6,475 bases of DNA, taken from an uncultured Eubacteriales bacterium. Its GTDB lineage: Bacteria; Bacillota; Clostridia; Christensenellales; Borkfalkiaceae. Positions 1 to 6,475 of the stretch are shown piece by piece (position 1 is the first letter of the stretch; every line of letters starts with the position of its first letter). The notes under the pieces are model-generated. The model was not told the DNA's origin and ran no database searches. It saw only the letters and a list, made by a program, of their open reading frames with translations. The stretch spans positions 1 to 6,475 of the forward strand of contig CACXDQ010000098.1 of assembly GCA_902766475.1 (NCBI GenBank), in the 5' to 3' direction. Position numbers and translations under genes: made by a program.

Positions 1-1440
1 GTATTCCCACACCCCTTTCGGCAAATAAACTTCCCTCTCCGTAACGCCCTTTTGCATCACGGGTGCGGCGAGTATCTTATCGCCCAATAGAAATTCGTCC
101 TCGAACGAGAAAAAGCTATCTCCGCAAAAAGCCACGGGCGCTATTATAGGTTCTCCCGTTTTGGCGCAATTTTCGGCAAGCTCTTCTATATAAGCCGAAT
201 ATTTCTCCCTTATCTTCAACATTTTGCGGACGACTTCGCCCGTCCTTTCGGTAAATTCCCAAATGGGCTTACTGAACTGTATGCACGGCATGAACGTCGT
301 CGCTTCCATATAGCGGATATTGAGTTCTTCGTCCTCTTTAAGTCCGTTTTCTATATCCTCGTACTGACCGCCGCCCACCATGTCGGGGCAGCAATATGGA
401 TATCCCGAAACGCTCATCACGATCGCTTTCTTTACTATGCCGGAAAAGCCGTTTTTAAGGTCTTCCCAGCAATGGTATCTGTCGGCTATCCTCGAAACTA
501 TCGGCAGACCGCCGCACTTTGACGTGGAGCGTATCTCAGAGCCGGGGTATTCCGCCGCAAACCTGCCGTAAGCCTCGCTCAGCCCGTGGGCAGTGTTTCC
601 CTCGGGCGAAAAGGCTTGAAGCCCGTCCTCGTAAAGTCGGGGATCGCCGCCGTCGAATTTCATGAACTCTATGCCGTACCGCTCTTTAAGGAAGTCTATC
701 TTTGCCCTCACCCATTCCCTTGCCGACGGATTTGTGAAATCTATGCAAGCGGAATAACCTTTCCACCAATGAGTTATGAAAACCTCTCCGCCTTTGCGGA
801 TTAAAAGCCCCTCTTTATCAAGCTCACGGAAGGTTTCGGAATCGGGCGAAACGTAAGGCGTTACCCACAGCGAAACGAAAAAGCCCAATTCTCTCAATCT
901 GTCGCACATTTTTTTCGGATCGGGAAATCTTGCGGTTGAAAACGAGTACTGCCCGACGTGATCCGTCCAGGAATCGTCTATGACGATAAGCCCCGATAAA
1001 AGCCCCGCTTTTACTATGCGTTCGGCAAAACCTATAACGTCGGCTTGCGTCTGCTTTTCGCCGAGCGCCATCCATGTGCAATATTGCGGCGCCGTGAACA
1101 ATCTTTTATCGGGGCACTGACCGCTAAACGGAAAATATCTCTTCATAAGATATTCGTAAGCTTCACGGAAAGAAGTTTTTTCGCCGAAGTCGATTTCGCC
1201 CGGCGAAGTTATCTTCATAACTCCGCCCGAAATGCTCAGCGCAAAATATTTTTCCGCATAGACGTATCTGCCCGAAGAACTTATAAGCATGGGGTTGGTC
1301 TGGTTGTAGAGCGACTTATTGTACGTTACGTCTATATTCGCATCAGAGCGATCGGTAAACGGCATAGACGACGAAAAATCGATAAGACCGCCGTACCACG
1401 ATTCGTTCTTTTCTATCTTGATTTCCATTGAAGCGCTCAT
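1..1440 (-). CDS. Glycoside hydrolase family 31 (NET37/MYORG-like), 3' end cut by window
   Basis: This frame is open for 480 codons from ATG at 1440 to the window edge, with no stop. It encodes a retaining alpha-glycosidase of family GH31. A short N-terminal beta region (about 1-110) precedes the TIM barrel (about 115-420). The barrel contains VIDDSW (153-158), the nucleophile motif KFDGGD with Asp263, and the likely acid/base Asp320 in ADRYHCW. It also has CPDMVGGG (351-358) and QFSKP (388-392). The start of the C-terminal beta domain is visible in LLGDKILAAPV (451-461) and the REVYLP stretch (469-474). There is no signal peptide, so the enzyme should act in the cytoplasm on imported oligosaccharide. 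The ATG overlaps the upstream stop as ATGA, which indicates translational coupling; no strong Shine-Dalgarno is seen. KFDGGD resembles the KFDAGE type of NET37/MYORG-like members, of which human MYORG is reported to be an alpha-galactosidase. Family is confident; substrate is not. Confidence 0.93.
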   Translation of the reverse strand, partial: MSASMEIKIEKNESWYGGLIDFSSSMPFTDRSDANIDVTYNKSLYNQTNPMLISSSGRYVYAEKYFALSISGGVMKITSPGEIDFGEKTSFREAYEYLMKRYFPFSGQCPDKRLFTAPQYCTWMALGEKQTQADVIGFAERIVKAGLLSGLIVIDDSWTDHVGQYSFSTARFPDPKKMCDRLRELGFFVSLWVTPYVSPDSETFRELDKEGLLIRKGGEVFITHWWKGYSACIDFTNPSAREWVRAKIDFLKERYGIEFMKFDGGDPRLYEDGLQAFSPEGNTAHGLSEAYGRFAAEYPGSEIRSTSKCGGLPIVSRIADRYHCWEDLKNGFSGIVKKAIVMSVSGYPYCCPDMVGGGQYEDIENGLKEDEELNIRYMEATTFMPCIQFSKPIWEFTERTGEVVRKMLKIREKYSAYIEELAENCAKTGEPIIAPVAFCGDSFFSFEDEFLLGDKILAAPVMQKGVTEREVYLPKGVWEY

Positions 1441-3650
1441 TTACTCTGCTTTTTCCTCTTTCTTATAATAAGTATGATAACGACTGCCGCCGCCCCGACT
1501 AAGGCGCACGAAGCGGAAATGATTATAGCCGCTATAACGCCGTTGCCGCCGTTTGAGTTCGTCGGAGCTTTCTCAATAGTTCTGCTCTTTTCGACGTTTC
1601 CGACGTTTATCTCGTAAATGACCGTCGAAGCGTTGCCGGACGCATCCTCAGCCTTGACGATGCAATACCATATTCCCTCTTTATCGAGCGCTAAGCCGCC
1701 CTTTTCATCGACGATCTTCCCTTCGGGATCGAACATGCGGATGGCGTAGCCGACTTTGCCGTCGTGAGCGTCGTCGGCGGTTATTTCGGGCAGCGTCAGC
1801 ATATCGCCCACGCCGAACGACGAAGGAAGCTTAGACGCCATCGCTATGACGGGCGCAACGCTGTCGATTATATCGAACGAGCGAAGAGTTGCGCCTCCGT
1901 TCGTAAAGTTGCCCAAGCCGAGATAAACGAAGTTTTCGTTGTCGGCTATAACCGACGCCTTTACGCTGTGATTGAGTTCGTAATTTTGATTTCTCTCGCC
2001 GTTTATGAACAGCCCGACGCAATCGCCTTGCTCCTCTATAAGGGCGAACGTCAACGTGGGATCGGATCCGCAGTTGTAATGGTTTACAACTTCCATAGCC
2101 GTCTTGCTCATTCCTACGTAGTCTATATTACAATAGTATGCGTCCGTCTGTTTGTAAACGAGGATATAAAGACCGGGTGCGGCGTCGTCCGTCTTATAGA
2201 CGTCCTTGTCGTCGAGATTGTATCTGTTTAAGCCGGGCGCACGGGTAAAAAACAGCCCCGTCCAACTGTTTACGGTTTGAGGAAGAGTCATAGTTACCTT
2301 TACGCCGCCGTCGAGCGGAACAGGCAGAACGGAACAAGTCTGCCCCGAAACGTATAACCCGCCTATCGTATCGGCGGCGTTTTGCTGCCAATTTTCGGCT
2401 TTTTTGAGCATTTCCATCACGTTTTCGCCCTCGCCGACGTTGTATTTGACGTAAACTCTGACGAGTAGTTTAGTTACGCCCGCCCCGTTTTTCGCCTCGT
2501 ATTTTACACGGTATTCGCCTATATGTTCGGGTATAAAGCCGCCGCCGACTATCTCCACTCTGTTACCGAAAGGATCTTCGGCGTAAATATCTATTTCATC
2601 GACTTCCGCTTTATCGTAGACGAGCGGCTCTATCTCATATTTTACGCCCTGTCTGCCGTTTTTGTCGGGAATATCGTCGAAATATATCACGGGCATGCCC
2701 ACGCCCAAACTGCACGTTATCGAAAATTTATCGGTATATGTGTTGCCCTTTAAATCGGAAGCGGATATTTCAAAGGTGTATATTCCCTCGTAATCGACGA
2801 AAAAGCCGTCGGCGTTTACGGGCAGTTCCTCGGTGATGTTGTAAGGATCGGTCATCGTGATATGATAATCTACGACCCCGTCCACGTTATCCGTAAACAC
2901 TATTTCGGGGAAAGTATAATAAGCCGACGTATATACTTCGGCGGGTATTTTCGATTTGAAATCGTTCGGCAGCGGCTGTTCGTCGTCGAACACGGGAAGC
3001 GCCGATAAAAATGTTATATCGTACAGCTTTATGCCGAAGTGCCATATATCTATCTTTCCGTCGGGTGTGGCGACGGTAAGCCCGCATTTATGTCTGCCGT
3101 TTGTACAATTTTCGTTTCCGCAATTCACTTTCGACTGCTTAGCCTCGATTTTTACGAAAACTTCAAGTTTTCCCTCGGCGTAAGAGCTTAGGTCGAGCGT
3201 GTCGTTAAGATTTCTCGTAGGTGCGTCGGCGCAAGTGTATCTCCTCGCAAGCTCGAAGTTTTCACCGTCGTAACCGACGGAAACCTCTATCGCATTTTCG
3301 GCGTTTGCAACCTCGCTGTTCTGATTCCACAACTGCGCCTCTATCGAGAGATAGAGCTTTTCCATAGCCGTATCTCCGCCGCCCAAGCGGTAGATAAGGT
3401 ATGATTCGTCCGCAATTTCGACGGGCGAACCCCATTCGTCGGACGGGATAGCGCCGTGCGTCTTATCCCCGGAAGCCGAAAAGCCCTTTATCTTATATGC
3501 GGACGTATCGCCGCCGCCTATCTTGCGGAAATTGTCATCGACGATAACGCCGTCGTCGGCAAGAGCCGAAAAATGCGCTAAGGAAACGCCGCTTGTCAAA
3601 AAGAACGCAGAGCAAACCAAAACCCCTATTATCAACAATAATTTTTTCAC
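1437..3650 (-). CDS. Secreted, membrane-anchored multidomain protein with Ig-like repeats and a LamG-like module; putative glycan-binding
   Basis: This 737-residue protein has an N-terminal signal peptide (KKLLLIIGVLV core, cleavage likely near residue 25 or 31). It ends in a hydrophobic helix (about 704-729) followed by RKRKKQSK, a stop-transfer anchor without an LPXTG motif. The body should therefore be outside the cell. Residues about 34-215 look like a beta-sandwich, possibly carbohydrate-binding. Residues about 220-313, 318-402 and 597-684 are Ig-like repeats of DUF5011/HYR character, sharing a DP turn and an ASDLKGN/AEDASGN-type end. Between them, about 404-595 resembles a concanavalin/LamG-like fold. 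Three cysteines (177, 182, 189) cluster in the first module. Translation starts at GTG with a strong AAGGAG site. I see no catalytic motif. Lying between permeases and a GH31 gene, it may bind the operon's glycan at the cell surface, but it could be only structural. Domain names rest on pattern reading, not on a search. Confidence 0.85.
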   Translation of the reverse strand: MKKLLLIIGVLVCSAFFLTSGVSLAHFSALADDGVIVDDNFRKIGGGDTSAYKIKGFSASGDKTHGAIPSDEWGSPVEIADESYLIYRLGGGDTAMEKLYLSIEAQLWNQNSEVANAENAIEVSVGYDGENFELARRYTCADAPTRNLNDTLDLSSYAEGKLEVFVKIEAKQSKVNCGNENCTNGRHKCGLTVATPDGKIDIWHFGIKLYDITFLSALPVFDDEQPLPNDFKSKIPAEVYTSAYYTFPEIVFTDNVDGVVDYHITMTDPYNITEELPVNADGFFVDYEGIYTFEISASDLKGNTYTDKFSITCSLGVGMPVIYFDDIPDKNGRQGVKYEIEPLVYDKAEVDEIDIYAEDPFGNRVEIVGGGFIPEHIGEYRVKYEAKNGAGVTKLLVRVYVKYNVGEGENVMEMLKKAENWQQNAADTIGGLYVSGQTCSVLPVPLDGGVKVTMTLPQTVNSWTGLFFTRAPGLNRYNLDDKDVYKTDDAAPGLYILVYKQTDAYYCNIDYVGMSKTAMEVVNHYNCGSDPTLTFALIEEQGDCVGLFINGERNQNYELNHSVKASVIADNENFVYLGLGNFTNGGATLRSFDIIDSVAPVIAMASKLPSSFGVGDMLTLPEITADDAHDGKVGYAIRMFDPEGKIVDEKGGLALDKEGIWYCIVKAEDASGNASTVIYEINVGNVEKSRTIEKAPTNSNGGNGVIAAIIISASCALVGAAAVVIILIIRKRKKQSK

Positions 3651-3657
3651 GAAATTT

Positions 3658-3663
3658 CTCCTT
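3658..3663 (-). promoter_or_regulatory. Ribosome binding site for the surface-protein gene
   Basis: The minus strand reads AAGGAG, seven bases before the GTG at 3650. It overlaps the TAA stop of the preceding permease gene (TAAGGAG). This near-perfect Shine-Dalgarno supports the GTG as the true start and suggests that ribosomes finishing the permease can restart here. Confidence 0.85.
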
Positions 3664-4501
3664 ATAATTTCAAGCCCGAAGCCACCAAGCCCTCGTCGTA
3701 CAGTCTGCCGGTAAAGAAAAACAAAATTATGAGCGGCAACGACGCCATGAGATAAGCGGCGAACGAAACCGGCATCGATACCGTCGTATCGTAAAATTCC
3801 GTTTTAAGCCCGGCGGCGATGGTGTAATTCGCACGGGTCATTATGAGCATCGGCCATGCGAAATCTCCCCACGTCCCCGAAACCTGCATTATTGCGATCG
3901 TGGCTATGATCGGAACGGCGAGCGGCAGACCTATCAGAAGATATTTCTGAAAGTCGTTCGCCCCGTCTATCTGCGCCGCCTCAAAAGTCGATTCCGGCAA
4001 GCCACGGAACGAGCAAATCAAAAGAAAGGTCGTTCCCGTGCTGAACGCCGGCGGAAGAATGAGGGCGAGAAGGGTGTCGTTTAAGCCGAGCGAATGATAG
4101 AGCATCACCGTCGGCACGAGCGTAAGCACCCCCGGCACCATATTGAGCGCCAAAATCAAAGCGAATAATATCTTCGAGCCTTTGAACTTCAATTTGGAAA
4201 TAGAAAACGCCGCCATCGTAGTTACGAAAAGCATCAGCACGGTCGCCGCCACGGCGACGAAAACCGTCCTGAGCATATACCCCTCTATCTTATCGAAAGC
4301 GAGGGAAATATTTTCACCACGGAGCGGAAAGGTCGGAAACCACTTGTATAATCGGTATTGTTCGGGCGTTTTGAAAGCGCACCAAACCGCCATCAAAAGA
4401 GGATACAGCCCGAGCGAAAACAACAAGATAATAAACGTATTCAGCGCAATTTGCGCAACTTTTTTACTTTTTCTGTTAAACATTTTCTTCATCTTTCGCA
4501 T
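3662..4501 (-). CDS. ABC sugar permease, MalG-like (CUT1 family)
   Basis: This 279-residue inner-membrane permease has the usual length for the family. It would form the transport channel as a heterodimer with the MalF-like protein encoded just upstream. About six hydrophobic segments are visible, near residues 17-40, 78-100, 110-134, 143-164, 187-207 and 248-265. The cytoplasmic EAA loop, which docks the ATPase, is canonical: EAAQIDGAND from residue 174, then GLPLAVP ending at 197. The C-terminus GLVASGLKL fits the common GLTAGAVKG-type ending of MalG-like permeases. The start is uncertain. ATG at 4501 overlaps the upstream gene by 26 bases, but in-frame ATGs at 4492 and 4483 also exist. None has a clear Shine-Dalgarno, and the one at 4483 gives a more typical 8-base overlap. 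Product is confident; sugar specificity is unknown. Confidence 0.96.
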   Translation of the reverse strand: MRKMKKMFNRKSKKVAQIALNTFIILLFSLGLYPLLMAVWCAFKTPEQYRLYKWFPTFPLRGENISLAFDKIEGYMLRTVFVAVAATVLMLFVTTMAAFSISKLKFKGSKILFALILALNMVPGVLTLVPTVMLYHSLGLNDTLLALILPPAFSTGTTFLLICSFRGLPESTFEAAQIDGANDFQKYLLIGLPLAVPIIATIAIMQVSGTWGDFAWPMLIMTRANYTIAAGLKTEFYDTTVSMPVSFAAYLMASLPLIILFFFTGRLYDEGLVASGLKL

Positions 4502-5375
4502 TGAGCAGTCTGTACGTCGCCGCCGTTATTACCATTATCACGGCGAAGAGGAACACGCCTATCGCCGCAGCTTTACCTATACTTTGATTTGTGTTGACGA
4601 GCTGATACATATAAAACGCCGGAACGTGTATCTTAGTACCCACCCGTTCGGCAAACAGAAGCTGATTGCCGTAATCTTGCAAAATATTTATTATTCCGAA
4701 AACGAGGACGTATTTTATCTGTCCTATAAGATACGACATATCCACTACGAATATCCTTCTGAGTACGCCGCACCCGTCGAGATCCGCCGCCTCCAAAACT
4801 TCCGTCGGGATATTTATAAGCCCCGACAAGACGATAAGTCCGCTCGTTCCGGCAAGCCACGGGAAGTTCATGAATATGAGCGACGGTATAATGTGATCTC
4901 TTCCGAGGAAGTTTACGTTTTCGTGTATTATGCCCAAGCCTTTAAGTATCTCGTTCAAAACGCCGTCGTCATATGCGTAGATATTCTGCCATATAAGCGA
5001 CGTTACTATCGACGGGCAGACGATGGGCAGCAACAGCAAAAAGCGGTATGCCGACTGCATCTTCTTGCTTGCGACGTGAAAAATCAGCTCCGCATAGAAA
5101 AACGGCACGAACACGTTTACCACGAGCCTCGGCAGTTGCAGAGTGAGCATCGCCTGAAAGGAATTTAAAAACGTGGTGTCGTGGAAGAGTTCCACAAAGT
5201 TGCCGAAACCTATGAAGGTCGTGAGAGAATCGTTTATCTTATACACGTCGAAAAATGACAGAACGATGCTGTAAAGCGGCGGATATACCGCAAAGACAAG
5301 CACGCCGAGCGCAAACGGCAAAACCATGAGATAGGCGATCCAATGGCGTTTTAAATAAGTTAAAATTTTTGTCAT
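4476..5375 (-). CDS. ABC sugar permease, MalF-like (CUT1 family)
   Basis: This is the first of two permease subunits, 299 residues, typical for the MalF/UgpA group. Membrane segments are visible near 14-38, 72-97, 108-131, 161-188, 212-234 and 266-290. The EAA loop is present (EAADLDGCG from residue 195) but diverges after the glycine: the usual hydrophobic-Leu-Pro stretch is replaced by VVDMSYLIG, so the conserved proline is missing. The partner permease keeps a canonical loop. The start is supported by GAGGTG on the minus strand (5386-5381) ahead of ATG. That site covers the TGA stop of the upstream small gene, leaving a 4-base gap. The gene ends inside the next permease gene. Together with the upstream binding protein, it forms an importer for a mono- or oligosaccharide. 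Confidence 0.96.
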   Translation of the reverse strand: MTKILTYLKRHWIAYLMVLPFALGVLVFAVYPPLYSIVLSFFDVYKINDSLTTFIGFGNFVELFHDTTFLNSFQAMLTLQLPRLVVNVFVPFFYAELIFHVASKKMQSAYRFLLLLPIVCPSIVTSLIWQNIYAYDDGVLNEILKGLGIIHENVNFLGRDHIIPSLIFMNFPWLAGTSGLIVLSGLINIPTEVLEAADLDGCGVLRRIFVVDMSYLIGQIKYVLVFGIINILQDYGNQLLFAERVGTKIHVPAFYMYQLVNTNQSIGKAAAIGVFLFAVIMVITAATYRLLNAKDEENV

Positions 5376-5379
5376 ATTC

Positions 5380-5811
5380 TCACCTCGCCCTCATTTTTAA
5401 TTGAAGATCGGTATAGGCGTTTATCTCCCAAAATACCGAATTGCTCTGATCTCTTATGCGTATCTCCACGTCGTGAACGGGCAAAAACGCATTTGCGGTG
5501 TACGGAACGTAAGTCATCGTAGCCACGCCGTCCTCGTCGGTAAGCGTGGTGAATGCGAGCATGCGCCCGTCCGACGGCAATGCGAATATGACGTGCCCCT
5601 CGACGGGCTTTCCGAAGTGCGTTACCCTTATCGTTATCTCTACCCTCTCGTCGTTACTGGCTACGGGGTTTTCGTCGGATACCGAAACCACTTCCACCGT
5701 AAAAGTTTTAGCCCGGAGATAATCAAAGAGATAAAACGCCGAAAAGACAGCTATAAGCGCCGCCGCAACGATATATTTTACCTTGATCTTTGCCTTTTTA
5801 TCGCCTTTCAT
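5380..5811 (-). CDS. Small membrane-anchored protein with one extracellular Ig-like domain, function unknown
   Basis: This 143-residue protein starts with a lysine-rich stretch (MKGDKKAKIKVK), followed by one hydrophobic helix (about 13-31). This is a signal anchor with no obvious cleavage site and no lipobox. The rest, about 36-135, should lie outside the membrane. It reads as a single Ig-like beta-sandwich of the invasin/Big_1 kind: ITIRVTHFGKPVEGHVIF (59-76) followed by TDEDGVATMTY (91-101), matching the G-x-P-V-x-G and T-D-x-x-G-x-A pattern of such domains. I do not recognise a family for the whole protein. It lies 19 bases after the binding-protein gene and 4 bases before the first permease gene, so it is probably made together with the transporter. 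It could be an accessory or docking subunit, but this is inference from position. A weak GAAGAG sits just before the ATG. Confidence 0.82.
   Translation of the reverse strand: MKGDKKAKIKVKYIVAAALIAVFSAFYLFDYLRAKTFTVEVVSVSDENPVASNDERVEITIRVTHFGKPVEGHVIFALPSDGRMLAFTTLTDEDGVATMTYVPYTANAFLPVHDVEIRIRDQSNSVFWEINAYTDLQLKMRAR
5381..5386 (-). promoter_or_regulatory. Ribosome binding site for the MalF-like permease gene
   Basis: The minus strand reads GAGGTG, with GAGG seven bases before the ATG at 5375. It overlaps the TGA stop of the Ig-domain gene, so translation of the two is probably coupled. Confidence 0.75.
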
Positions 5812-5830
5812 GATCTCTTCGCTTTGCGGA

Positions 5831-6475
5831 TCATATATTCCAGCCCGCAGTGTTTATTTTCATACTGTTTACCATCGTCCGAGCGCCGTTTTGTTGCTCT
5901 CTGTTTACGACGGTGAAAAATTCAGCCTCGGTCTTTTCTCCGAATACCCAATCGCTGAAAGCGGCGTTTATATTAGAGGTGTTGCTCTCTATAAAGCCGA
6001 GCGGCCACTCGGAGATATTCGTTTCCGTAAATTCTCTGTCGAGCCATGCCGAATCGTCATATACGGACGGATAGCTTGCGCCCTTTACGGCGGGAAGCCC
6101 TGCGCCGTTTTCCTGTACCATTGCGGTAACGGCTTCCGGCATGGAGAGATACATCAGAAAATCTATTGCGCTTTCAAGCAATTTTTCATTGTCCGAAACC
6201 GCCGGAAGCATCACGTTGAACGAGATGAGAACTTGCGACTTATATCCTTCGGAAAGCTTCCTCTTCGGAAGATCGGACGCATACGACGAAGAATCGCTCT
6301 GCGCAACGGGCGGTGCGAAGAGGTCGAAATCGAACTTTCTTATTACGTCGCTCTTCTCGTTGGTGTAATACCACAGCCCTTGATTTTTCATCGCAACTTT
6401 GCCCTCGTCCCATGCGTTTAAATAGGTCGTGTCGGTAATAGATTCCCATCCGCCGGGGAGAACGGTTTTATAATA
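5831..6475 (-). CDS. Extracellular sugar-binding protein of a CUT1 ABC importer, C-terminal part only
   Basis: The frame is open from the window edge at 6475 to TGA at 5831, giving the last 214 residues. The N-terminal half, including any lipoprotein signal, lies outside the window. A start at the internal ATG at 6391 would be wrong, because the frame continues upstream with family-like sequence (NAWDEGKVAM). Features of family 1 solute-binding proteins include the DEGKVAM segment followed by a glycine and tryptophan (residues about 23-35 of the visible part). Later there is an FLMYLSMPEAVTAMV helix and the GAGLPAVKGASY loop, which matches the G-x-LPA-x-x-x-A pattern near the C-terminus of these proteins. 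In Gram-positive bacteria such proteins are usually lipid-anchored outside the membrane and deliver sugar to the permeases. The downstream permeases support the call. The ligand is unknown. Confidence 0.9.
   Translation of the reverse strand, partial: YYKTVLPGGWESITDTTYLNAWDEGKVAMKNQGLWYYTNEKSDVIRKFDFDLFAPPVAQSDSSSYASDLPKRKLSEGYKSQVLISFNVMLPAVSDNEKLLESAIDFLMYLSMPEAVTAMVQENGAGLPAVKGASYPSVYDDSAWLDREFTETNISEWPLGFIESNTSNINAAFSDWVFGEKTEAEFFTVVNREQQNGARTMVNSMKINTAGWNI

Noticed and set aside
380..804. Two short plus-strand frames and, nearby, a minus-strand frame at 824-1081
   Set aside because: All fall inside the GH31 coding region, which has catalytic motifs in its own frame over the whole stretch.
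1437..1530. Sortase anchoring signal at the C-terminus of the surface protein
   Set aside because: The hydrophobic helix and basic tail fit a sorting signal in shape, but there is no LPXTG-like motif before the helix (the sequence there is APTNSNGGNG), so a plain transmembrane anchor is more likely.
1764..2231. Plus-strand open frame (155 codons) opposite the surface protein
   Set aside because: It is a shadow of the 737-residue gene; its composition is unlike a real protein and there is no supporting start signal.
4143..5168. Long plus-strand open frame (341 codons) opposite the two permease genes
   Set aside because: It lies antisense to two clear permeases, spans their junction, and gives an Arg/Tyr-rich protein without recognisable domains. 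It is explained by codon bias of the real genes.
5812..5833. Possible hairpin between the binding-protein gene and the small Ig-domain gene (GATC at both ends, CGC-TTT-GCG inside)
   Set aside because: The stems are only three to four pairs with mismatches and there is no T-tract, so it is not a credible terminator or regulatory structure.
5783..6421. Plus-strand open frame (212 codons) opposite the binding protein
   Set aside because: It is antisense to a recognisable solute-binding protein, with a low-quality translation and no domain.

Overview
The window carries a single block of genes, all on the minus strand and read from high to low coordinates. They are packed so tightly (gaps of 19, 4 and 11 bases, and overlaps of 26 and 4 bases) that they are almost certainly one operon. 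No stretch longer than 19 bases lacks a gene. I see no RNA gene, mobile element, CRISPR array, internal promoter or terminator. Both ends are cut: the first gene lacks its 5' part and the last gene lacks its 3' part.

In transcription order the genes are: (1) the C-terminal 214 residues of an extracellular sugar-binding protein of an ABC importer; (2) a 143-residue protein with one membrane anchor and one Ig-like domain; (3) and (4) two CUT1-type sugar permeases, MalF-like and MalG-like; (5) a 737-residue secreted protein with several beta-sandwich or Ig-like modules and a C-terminal membrane anchor; (6) 480 residues of a cytoplasmic GH31 glycoside hydrolase. Its KFDGGD nucleophile motif resembles the NET37/MYORG-like branch of the family.

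The simplest reading is a carbohydrate utilisation operon. The large surface protein may hold a glycan at the cell surface, the binding protein would deliver an oligosaccharide to the two permeases, and the GH31 enzyme would release a terminal alpha-linked sugar inside the cell. The window encodes no transport ATPase, so it must lie elsewhere, possibly as a shared MsiK/UgpC-type subunit. The substrate cannot be read from the sequence; alpha-galactosides, alpha-glucosides and alpha-xylosides are all possible for GH31.

The organism looks like a Gram-positive, Clostridia-type bacterium, perhaps an uncultured gut lineage. The reasons are the moderate GC content with frequent ATA and AGA/AGG codons, purine-rich Shine-Dalgarno sites, surface proteins anchored by a single C-terminal helix, and a CUT1 system without a linked ATPase. 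This placement is inference.

The two least ordinary parts are the small Ig-domain protein between the binding-protein and permease genes, and the large modular surface protein between the permeases and the hydrolase. Neither is a standard CUT1 component.
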